A stretch of DNA of 35,794 bases, taken from the IMG/VR virus record IMGVR_UViG_3300021230_000018, positions 1 through 35,794 of that record, one strand, 5' to 3'. The DNA comes from a virus. The translations under genes and the position numbers were made by a program. The notes under the pieces are model-generated. The model had not been told where the DNA came from and searched no databases. It saw only the letters and a program-made list of their open reading frames with translations. Positions 10,524 through 16,584 of this stretch are shown here, one piece after another. Numbering within the stretch: position 1 is the first letter of the stretch; every line of letters begins with the position of its first letter.

Positions 10524-11342
10524 AATACAAGCTTATCACAAACAATATCATTAGACAATATTAATATCAGATCTGCGGTTCATGAAGGCGTTAGATATTA
10601 TTCTGTAGTCGATTGTGTGGAGTATTTAGTAAAAGATGAAACAACTAACGCAAAAGTCTATTGGTCTTCTACTAAAGCAAGATGCAAAAATAAAGGGATC
10701 GAGTTGTTTACAAAATGTAAACAACTGAAACTACCTAGTTCAGACGGAAAAATGTACCTGACTGACTGTGCAACTCAAGAAAATATATTCTATATAGTTC
10801 AATACATCCCATCAAAGAAATCTGACAAGTTCAAAGAAGCTTTCGCCAAGATTGTTAACGAGCGTATCGAAGAAGAAAAGAATCCTGAATTAGCTATAAA
10901 GCGTGGGATGGACTCTTATCGTAAGAGAGGCATGAGTGAGAAATGGATTAAAACTAGAATTGAAACAATAAACTCTAGAAATCATCTTACCGATACATTG
11001 AAAGATCATGGTATAAAAGGTAATGAATACGCTAAAACAACAAATATACTTTATGAAAGAACTTTTGATTTAAATGCTCAAGAACTTAGAGATGCTAAAG
11101 GTCTTGATGATAAAGACAGGTTGCGTGACAACATGAGCAAGGATGAGCTTACTGTTGTAAATATATCAGAGAACTTACTTGAAGGTATTATAAAAAAGAA
11201 CAATTCACAAGGGTTTAAAGAAATAAAGGAAGATGCAAAAACTGCAGGGGATTACGGAGCACGAATCCGAGAAATCATGGAAGAAGCGCTTGGGAAGACA
11301 ATAATCACTAAAAAACAAGATTTAATTGAAGAGGGTGAATAG
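10521..11342 (+). CDS. BRO-N/DinD-like antirepressor paralogue (BRO4)
   Basis: A 273-residue, full-length paralogue: Y-Y-S-V-V-D (26-31), Q-L-K-L-P-S-S-D-G-K-M-Y (68-79), then S-E-K-W-I-K-T-R, D-R-L-R-D-N-M-S and N-S-Q-G-F. It contains the longest perfect in-ORF palindrome of the set (10-bp stems, 10702-10726), centred on codon 65. That sequence is very close to array units at 5939-5953 and 10391-10405. CGAAAGG precedes the ATG. A candidate promoter lies at 10418-10446 and an antisense RNA covers the start. The next gene follows two bases after the stop region. Confidence 0.88.
   Translation: MNTSLSQTISLDNINIRSAVHEGVRYYSVVDCVEYLVKDETTNAKVYWSSTKARCKNKGIELFTKCKQLKLPSSDGKMYLTDCATQENIFYIVQYIPSKKSDKFKEAFAKIVNERIEEEKNPELAIKRGMDSYRKRGMSEKWIKTRIETINSRNHLTDTLKDHGIKGNEYAKTTNILYERTFDLNAQELRDAKGLDDKDRLRDNMSKDELTVVNISENLLEGIIKKNNSQGFKEIKEDAKTAGDYGARIREIMEEALGKTIITKKQDLIEEGE
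10702..10726. repeat. in-ORF palindrome of BRO4
   Basis: AGTTGTTTAC (10702-10711), AAAAT, GTAAACAACT (10717-10726): a perfect 10-bp stem with a 5-nt centre. The centre, 10714, is the middle base of codon 65, and the Leu69 codon (ctg) starts at 10725, 11 nt on. Confidence 0.85.
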
Positions 11343-11344
11343 TA

Positions 11345-11635
11345 ATGGAAAACTTTGAGTATGAAAAAGGATTTGTAAGAACAGTTACCGTTGACAACAA
11401 AAGCTATGGTGAGATTGAAGATATAATAAAAATGTACGACACTGACGAATACAAATTAATAAGAGACGCATGTTTATTGTATCAAGCAAAAAACTTAATA
11501 TGTAAAATATCTAACTTATTTATAAACAAAGAATTAGATAGCGTTTTATTTATAATAGATGAAGAAAGAACGTACGTAATAAATATGAATGAAATAATCA
11601 AATTTCACGATACTGACCTATATTTTAAATCATAG
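11345..11635 (+). CDS. hypothetical protein, BRO4 operon
   Basis: A 96-residue protein directly behind BRO4 with GAGGGTG upstream. It is acidic, without signal peptide or metal motif. A segment near residues 26-46 (I-E-D-I ... Y-K-L-I-R-D-A) resembles the 95-residue protein at 9496-9783. It is the last rightward gene before a bidirectional terminator. Function unknown. Confidence 0.7.
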   Translation: MENFEYEKGFVRTVTVDNKSYGEIEDIIKMYDTDEYKLIRDACLLYQAKNLICKISNLFINKELDSVLFIIDEERTYVINMNEIIKFHDTDLYFKS

Positions 11636-11644
11636 CAATAAAAG

Positions 11645-11675
11645 ACCCCGGTGTGTAGCCGGGGTTTATTTTGTT
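11645..11675. terminator. bidirectional terminator between converging operons
   Basis: ACCCCGG (11645-11651) / CCGGGGT (11659-11665) with a 7-nt loop. It is followed by TTTATTTTGTTT on the plus strand and by TCTTTTATTG on the minus strand. It ends both the rightward accessory region and the leftward late region. Confidence 0.85.
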
Positions 11676-11696
11676 TAGGGAATTAGGGGGAAAGCA

Positions 11697-12287
11697 CTAA
11701 ACAAAAATATCATTTGGCTCGTCTTCAGAAATCACAGTAACATCTTTTTTCTTGGCATCTACAGAATCCATTTCTTTATCAGTAAGATGCCATTTATTAT
11801 ATCGCGGCATTTGTTTCTCAGTTTTAGCAATAATAATATCAATCTTATTCATAATCTCTTTTGTATCTTCGTTTCTACGTTCGAACTCTTCTTTAATTCT
11901 TTTTTCTTTTAGCGCTCTTTTCGATTTTTTTTTGTCTTTATCAAGTCGAGCTTTTTCTCTGTAGAGCTCATCAAGAGTAGATTCTAATTCTCTAATCTTC
12001 TCTTTAATTGATTTTTCTACAATTACAGGAATATCTATTACTTCTATAGCCTCAGCAACCTCAATTGCTCCCTCAATCACGGTTTCAATTATTTCCTGTA
12101 TAACAGATTCTTCTTTTTCTTCTTTTGGGGAATCCTCTTCTTTAACAATAAACTCACTATTGGCCACTTGCTCCTGAGTCAATGAGCTAACCGGTTTAAT
12201 CGGTTTTGGCTTATGGAATATTGATCCAATAGAAGAGAATAATAACGCTATAGATAAACCAATTTTTTTGAAAAATGAACAAAACAT
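11697..12287 (-). CDS. membrane-anchored coiled-coil protein
   Basis: A 196-residue protein with an N-terminal hydrophobic segment (about residues 9-22) after two Phe and two Lys, then a Pro/Lys linker, an acidic stretch rich in Glu and Ile (about 45-95), and a long charged coiled coil (about 95-160). GGAGT before the ATG at 12287 decides against the GTG at 12293. It is the last gene of the late region. An N-terminal anchor plus a periplasmic coiled coil would fit an inner-membrane spanin, but no partner spanin, holin or endolysin is visible nearby, so I leave it as a putative membrane protein. Confidence 0.7.
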   Translation of the reverse strand: MFCSFFKKIGLSIALLFSSIGSIFHKPKPIKPVSSLTQEQVANSEFIVKEEDSPKEEKEESVIQEIIETVIEGAIEVAEAIEVIDIPVIVEKSIKEKIRELESTLDELYREKARLDKDKKKSKRALKEKRIKEEFERRNEDTKEIMNKIDIIIAKTEKQMPRYNKWHLTDKEMDSVDAKKKDVTVISEDEPNDIFV

Positions 12288-12376
12288 AGTCACTCCAGTT
12301 ATAGTTAATAATATATCATCTATAAAGATGTTACCAAACTTTTTAGGGTTTGGTAACTATTTACAAAAATATTATA

Positions 12377-12700
12377 TTAAATGTTATTATTCTTAGATTC
12401 AAAATCACGCTTAGATTCCAAGTCACGTTGTTTTCTAGACTTGTAGTTAGGCTGATTAAAAACTAATTGAGCATAGAGATCTGGTTTTGTTGGTATCATG
12501 TTAACATTGTTAGCTAATAGCTTATCGTCCCACTCTTCTTTTAGTTTCTTAAATGCCTGCTCATATAGATGCGTAAGGATCCACTTCACTCTACGCTTCA
12601 TGTCCTCTTCAAATACATCTTCATCAATATAGTGCTTTATAACACGTTTTTGTATAGGCGTAAGTTCAAATAAATCTTTATTATCTATTGTTATTTTCAT
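12377..12700 (-). CDS. hypothetical late protein
   Basis: A 107-residue charged, helical protein with AAGGAA before the ATG, 10 bp after the fibre gene. There is no recognisable domain. The Trp-rich middle (V-K-W-I-L, E-E-W-D) and basic, low-complexity tail (Lys, Arg, Ser, Asn) give no functional clue. The position next to fibre genes would allow a chaperone or minor tail protein. Confidence 0.65.
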   Translation of the reverse strand: MKITIDNKDLFELTPIQKRVIKHYIDEDVFEEDMKRRVKWILTHLYEQAFKKLKEEWDDKLLANNVNMIPTKPDLYAQLVFNQPNYKSRKQRDLESKRDFESKNNNI

Positions 12701-12710
12701 ATAAGTTCCT

Positions 12711-13865
12711 TTAACAAATTAAATATCCACCTACCGAAGTTAAACCATTCGCTCCACCTGAATAAACTTCAACTGTTTTTGTCCCTCCAGAAACAATAAT
12801 ATTGAATACGCAGGTATCTCCAGCTGTCATCTGACATATAACTGATCCATTCCCACCAAGAAATGCACCTGCCGCATTATTAACAAATCCGTTTTGATAG
12901 GCTTGATTGAACCCAGCAGCAGTAGTCTGAATTACTAACTGAAATGTAGTCATAGCTGATGTGGTATTTTGAGTAATAGCAAACACATAAAAGTAATATT
13001 TACCAGTAACAGGAGCTGTGAATGTCCCATTGGTGTTGAAATCTGAATTATTATCAAATACTTCAGTTAAAGCGTTTCCAGAACCTATTCTAAATATTGT
13101 TCCATCACCTGTTACGTTGCTATCTGTTGTTCCTAGGTACGCCTGAAAAGCTGGCTGCAGAGGATATGTAATTTCTCCAGTGTCTAGTGCGCTCATAATG
13201 GTACCAGTAGCGCTAGCTAGTGTAAAATCAGCAGTTCCGTATCTTAACGCAAGACTAGAAGTACTATTTGTAGATCCTAATGTTACTGTTTTTGCTGCTG
13301 CACCAGTTGCTATATTTACTGCTGCGGCTCCAGTATCCGCTGATATTGCAACCCCTCCAGATCCAGATCTAATATCAATAGAGGAAGTTCCTAAGTTGTT
13401 ACCAATATTAACAAACGATGATCTTGCATTTGATGTATTTGATCCAATATTTATTGTCTCATTTGCCAAAGACAGGTTTCCCAAGTTTATTGTACCACTT
13501 GATCTAACTGTTACAGTTGGTCCTGAAGCCAATAATCCGCCAGACCCACTATTTATGTTTGTAGTCCCCGTTCCTCCACTACTACCAATGTTTACTGTGC
13601 CATTTGATCCTGCTCCTAGAGTTGTTGTTCCATTGTTAGACAGAATAAGTATTGCATTTGATCCAGTTCCACCGTTAATAGTAGTTTCGCTTGTCGTATT
13701 TAAAGATCCAACGGTAACTGTTTTTACCGAAGCTCCAGTCCCAATCCCAATTGAGTTATTAGTTGCGTCAGTACCAATGTTTATTGCGTTGGTACCAGCA
13801 TTAAGCGTTATTGCGCTATTAGCTTGGGCAATCTGGTTATTCCATGAATTAATTGTTCCAGGCAT
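12711..13865 (-). CDS. tail fibre with C1q-like C-terminal head
   Basis: A 384-residue protein. The N-terminal two thirds are Gly/Asn/Ser/Thr-rich repeats (recurring T-I-N-I-G-S, T-V-N-I-G-S-like units), as in beta-structured fibre shafts. From about residue 240 the sequence resembles a C1q/TNF-like globular head: A-F-Q-A-Y-L, then F-T-A-P-V-T-G-K-Y-Y-F-Y, then T-A-G-D-T-C, and a final G-G-Y-L. Such heads are trimeric and often carry receptor binding. AAGGA precedes the ATG. It lies beside two other repetitive fibre proteins, so the three probably form one adhesin assembly. Confidence 0.75.
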   Translation of the reverse strand: MPGTINSWNNQIAQANSAITLNAGTNAINIGTDATNNSIGIGTGASVKTVTVGSLNTTSETTINGGTGSNAILILSNNGTTTLGAGSNGTVNIGSSGGTGTTNINSGSGGLLASGPTVTVRSSGTINLGNLSLANETINIGSNTSNARSSFVNIGNNLGTSSIDIRSGSGGVAISADTGAAAVNIATGAAAKTVTLGSTNSTSSLALRYGTADFTLASATGTIMSALDTGEITYPLQPAFQAYLGTTDSNVTGDGTIFRIGSGNALTEVFDNNSDFNTNGTFTAPVTGKYYFYVFAITQNTTSAMTTFQLVIQTTAAGFNQAYQNGFVNNAAGAFLGGNGSVICQMTAGDTCVFNIIVSGGTKTVEVYSGGANGLTSVGGYLIC

Positions 13866-13880
13866 TTCATTTCCTTTTTA

Positions 13881-14837
13881 TTAAGCAGGTGTCCAGTTAC
13901 CCCATCCAGAAGCAACTCTCCAGGTAAGGTTAGCTGTAATGCACACAAGGCGTAATGAATCTCCTACCGCAGATGAAGTCAGAGTGCCTGTTGCTCCAGA
14001 CGTAGTGCTGCTAGATCCAATAAGTATTTGCTGACCTGCTGATTGAGTAAACTGTATTCCTAGTGCGGTATTTTCATTGGTAACTTCTATAATACTACCT
14101 ACTGCTGACGTTGCCGGTAATGCCAATGCTAATGTTCCAGCTTTGTTACATATGTATCCATTATTAATTGCAGCTGTTTGATCGGCAGTGATAACTGACC
14201 ATGAAAATGAACTTCCGCCTGTTGCCGCTATTGTAATAGTATTTGCCCCTGGAGTAACGGTTATTCCAGATCCTGCAGTAATAGTTGCACTTCCAAGCCT
14301 ATCTGTGTCTATAGTAACAACTTTTGCTACGCTACCAACGTTAACGTCTTCTATTCCAGATATATAGACTTCTGCAGTAGTATCATTCCCAATAACCGTA
14401 TTATTTGTTATTGACCCAGGAACTGCCGTTGGATTTCCTATTATAATATTGTTATTGCCAAGAGTTGCTGAGTTAGCGCCTCCGCCACCTATAACAATAT
14501 TGGATGATCCCGTTGTTGTTGCCCCCATAGACTGATAACCGATAGCAATATTAGAACTACCCGTTGAAACAACATTAAGAGAGTCTTTACCCAGAGATGT
14601 ATTATTTGTCCCTGTTATCCCAGGGTCTCCTGCTCCCAAACCAAGTAAAGTGTTGCCTCCAGAGTCAGTTATATCTAAAGCGACTGTTGAGCCTGATGCA
14701 TTAAAGAAGACAGACTGCCCAGCCCCAGGATAGGCATCAAATGTTATCGTTGCACCTGTTGCACTACCTATATCGCCATTGATGGTGACTACGCCGCCTC
14801 CACCACCGCCTAAACCATACGTAGAACTTTGTGACAT
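13881..14837 (-). CDS. repetitive fibre protein with YadA-like repeats
   Basis: A 318-residue protein with a run of six Gly near residue 9. Repeats such as N-N-T-S-L-G-K-D-S-L and S-N-I-A-I-G-Y-Q-S (about 80-130) resemble the left-handed beta-roll head repeats of trimeric adhesins, and a Ser/Thr/Gly-rich C-terminal domain ends in a Trp-rich segment. GGAG precedes the ATG. It is 15 bp upstream of the C1q-like fibre gene. Role inferred: a trimeric fibre component for host attachment. Confidence 0.7.
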   Translation of the reverse strand: MSQSSTYGLGGGGGGVVTINGDIGSATGATITFDAYPGAGQSVFFNASGSTVALDITDSGGNTLLGLGAGDPGITGTNNTSLGKDSLNVVSTGSSNIAIGYQSMGATTTGSSNIVIGGGGANSATLGNNNIIIGNPTAVPGSITNNTVIGNDTTAEVYISGIEDVNVGSVAKVVTIDTDRLGSATITAGSGITVTPGANTITIAATGGSSFSWSVITADQTAAINNGYICNKAGTLALALPATSAVGSIIEVTNENTALGIQFTQSAGQQILIGSSSTTSGATGTLTSSAVGDSLRLVCITANLTWRVASGWGNWTPA

Positions 14838-14839
14838 AA

Positions 14840-15178
14840 CTATTCTCCTTTAGCGTAAAACCCAGAAAAGTATACTGAACCTGTCGTTGGAGATGCACTT
14901 ATTCTTCTTACATATAATTGAGTGCCATTTTCCAGGTATAGCCCTGTTTGATTTTGGTTTTGATTTGCATTGAAGTCTAACAGTACAAAAGAACTTGCTG
15001 TAAGAGGAAAGTGGTCATTAACTGCATCAAATGAAAACATTAAAGTAGCGTCTGTAAGATTTTGAATCCATGCAATCCGCAATGCGTTCTCAATCCTAGA
15101 GCCAACGTTTGCATAAGATGCTCCTATAGATGCAAATCCTAAAGAATCTAAGGGTATAGCCCTAACTGGTTGTGCCAT
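14840..15178 (-). CDS. small virion protein near the fibre genes
   Basis: A 112-residue beta-rich protein with a segment F-P-L-T-A-S-S-F-V-L-L-D-F and a run of alternating Asn/Gln, ending two bases before the next fibre gene. AAGGA precedes the ATG and the start overlaps the upstream gene by 17 bp. It resembles small accessory structural proteins; I cannot name a family. A fibre adaptor or decoration role is possible. Confidence 0.65.
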   Translation of the reverse strand: MAQPVRAIPLDSLGFASIGASYANVGSRIENALRIAWIQNLTDATLMFSFDAVNDHFPLTASSFVLLDFNANQNQNQTGLYLENGTQLYVRRISASPTTGSVYFSGFYAKGE

Positions 15179-15398
15179 CGTCTTCCTTTGGGGTTATAAC
15201 TGGTTCAACTACTTTACTAGCAGCTTCAGCTTCTTGCTTTTCTTTTTCAAGAGCGTTTTTAGCCATCTCTTCAATCATAGATTTGAACAGCTCCAAAACT
15301 TCTTGAACTTCATCAAATGATACACCAATAGGCGCATTGAATTGATATGTACGTTCTTCTTTCTGAGTTTCTAACATTAATCCGTAAAATGCTTTCAT
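15162..15398 (-). CDS. small acidic helical protein
   Basis: A 78-residue protein: a beta-like N-terminus (Y-Q-F-N-A-P-I-G), then a single long amphipathic helix rich in Glu, Lys and Ala, and a Pro/Asp tail. The ribosome site is weak (AAAGAAAG). It overlaps the next gene, so translation is coupled. It could be a small assembly chaperone for the fibre proteins, by position only. Confidence 0.6.
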   Translation of the reverse strand: MKAFYGLMLETQKEERTYQFNAPIGVSFDEVQEVLELFKSMIEEMAKNALEKEKQEAEAASKVVEPVITPKEDDGTTS

Positions 15399-15421
15399 AG
15401 CTTTCTTTCGTATTTAGAAGT

Positions 15422-15446
15422 ATTCCCCACCGATAAAGTGGGGAAT
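15422..15446. other. intercistronic hairpin
   Basis: ATTCCCCAC / GTGGGGAAT with a 7-nt loop, between two leftward genes, without a U-tract on the minus strand. Probably an mRNA processing or stability element, or a partial terminator. Confidence 0.6.
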
Positions 15447-15451
15447 ATAAA

Positions 15452-16207
15452 TTAACTTATTACCATTAATGACATGTAACAATCAGAAGCAATGGCATCT
15501 CCGCCGTTGTTAGTGTATGTAATAGTAGCGACCCCGTTAGTTATTGTAATTTTATCAATAGTCATAGTTGCATCTTCAGCTCCAGCAAGAGCAAGATTAA
15601 CAAAGACAGAAGAACCAACCTTAACAACAGAGTTTGTGGCTGTTATTGTACCAGATACTCCAGCACCAGTAGTTAAATTTGAAATAGTTGCAGCAACTAT
15701 GCCAGCATTTGCAGTAAATGCTGCATTAGGTGTTGTACCTCCGGCATCGTTTGCAACTTTAAACGCAAATATTTCAATATCAGATGTTCCACCAATTGAA
15801 CCAATTTCTACTATATCAGTTCCCGCACCAACAGCTAAAGTTCCACCAGAAGATATTGTAATATCTCCAGCGTTTACGCTTCCTATGGTTACGTCTCCAG
15901 TAGAAGTTCCTGTATTTATTAAAACATTTTGATCAACATTGGCGTTAATTGATAACTCACCATTAATAACGTTTTGCCCCGTTGAAACATTTATAGAAGT
16001 AAATGAACCAGCGCCTCCAGAGCCAATCCAAATAGCATTGCCTCCAACAGTTCCGCCAAAGATATAATTAGCCCCAGTAAGTGTATTAATCCACAGCTGC
16101 CCAATAACGAACTCTTTATTATTTATTGTTGGCGCAGCTTTAGCTAGAATTGGTAATGGCATAGCTTCAGATACGCCATTTAGACCATATAATTGTAAAT
16201 ATTGCAT
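15452..16207 (-). CDS. putative fibre or tail protein
   Basis: A 251-residue protein. The frame is open to 16258, but GGAGA before the ATG at 16207 marks the start. The N-terminal domain includes F-V-I-G-Q-L-W-I-N and N-A-I-W-I-G-S-G, a pattern often seen at the base of phage fibres. Then come Gly/Thr/Ile repeats (T-I-G-S-V-N-A-G-D-I-T-I) and a beta-rich C-terminus. It belongs with the two repetitive fibre genes downstream. A perfect 9-bp hairpin (15422-15446) separates it from the next gene. Confidence 0.68.
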   Translation of the reverse strand: MQYLQLYGLNGVSEAMPLPILAKAAPTINNKEFVIGQLWINTLTGANYIFGGTVGGNAIWIGSGGAGSFTSINVSTGQNVINGELSINANVDQNVLINTGTSTGDVTIGSVNAGDITISSGGTLAVGAGTDIVEIGSIGGTSDIEIFAFKVANDAGGTTPNAAFTANAGIVAATISNLTTGAGVSGTITATNSVVKVGSSVFVNLALAGAEDATMTIDKITITNGVATITYTNNGGDAIASDCYMSLMVIS

Positions 16208-16257
16208 AAAATCTCCAATAAGTTTTAATTTTATCACTACAACTAGGATACTCATCA

Positions 16258-16286
16258 TTGCTTTAGCATTGCAACAAGTTTATAAT
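16258..16286 (+). promoter_or_regulatory. candidate promoter of the RHH gene
   Basis: TTGCTT (16258-16263), 17 bp, perfect TATAAT (16281-16286), 28 bp before the RHH start codon. Around the -10 box lies the palindrome TTTATAATTATAAA, a possible autoregulatory operator. Confidence 0.5.
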
Positions 16287-16314
16287 TATAAATATATATG
16301 CTATAGGAATAAAT

Positions 16315-16488
16315 ATGATTAAATTAACCCCCAAAAGACTCATAATAGACATAGAGCCACCATTACATGCAAAGATAAAAACAATTGCATCAAGAAAGGG
16401 CCAATCTATTAAGGACCTTATTACAAATTTAATAGTTAAAGAAATAATAAGAGTCGAGTATAAAAACAATGTTGACTCCAATATATAA
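16315..16488 (+). CDS. Arc/CopG-type ribbon-helix-helix regulator (57 aa)
   Basis: A 57-residue protein on the strand opposite to the late region. Residues 7-13 (K-R-L-I-I-D-I) fit the DNA-reading beta strand. They are followed by H-A-K-I-K-T-I-A-S-R-K-G (18-29) and S-I-K-D-L-I-T-N-L-I (31-40), the helix-turn-helix spacing of RHH repressors such as Arc and CopG. AGGA lies 7 nt before the ATG, a TATAAT promoter lies upstream and a strong terminator downstream (16549-16584), so it is an independent unit. In P22, RHH proteins (Arc, Mnt) control ant; a similar link to the BRO genes here is possible but unproven. Confidence 0.8.
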   Translation: MIKLTPKRLIIDIEPPLHAKIKTIASRKGQSIKDLITNLIVKEIIRVEYKNNVDSNI

Positions 16489-16548
16489 ATATATTATATT
16501 TATTGTTGACAGCGACATACCGCTTCGCGATAATTCTCCTTGTTTTTG

Positions 16549-16584
16549 CCCGTAGTTTAATCCCTTTTACTACGGGTTTTTTTA
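16549..16584 (+). terminator. terminator of the RHH gene
   Basis: CCCGTAGT (16549-16556) / ACTACGGG (16569-16576) with a 12-nt loop, followed by TTTTTTTATT on the plus strand. The minus-strand side is A-rich, so it acts on the rightward RHH transcript. Confidence 0.85.

Noticed and set aside
5894-11342. A diversity-generating retroelement acting on the BRO genes
   Set aside because: No reverse transcriptase gene in the window, no template/variable repeat pair, and the differences are not limited to one base type.
11697-12287. Assignment as an inner-membrane spanin
   Set aside because: The topology fits, but no outer spanin, holin or endolysin is found near it, so the assignment is not supported.
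13180-13884. Long rightward ORF of 234 codons
   Set aside because: Antisense to the repetitive fibre gene; its Val/Pro/Ala-rich composition comes from the complementary Gly/Thr/Asn codons. No ribosome site or promoter.
15492-15932. Rightward ORF of 146 codons
   Set aside because: Same reason: an antisense shadow of a Gly/Thr-rich fibre gene.
16263-16481. 72-codon hydrophobic ORF on the minus strand
   Set aside because: It is the shadow of the RHH gene on the plus strand, which has a ribosome site, promoter, terminator and a recognisable fold.
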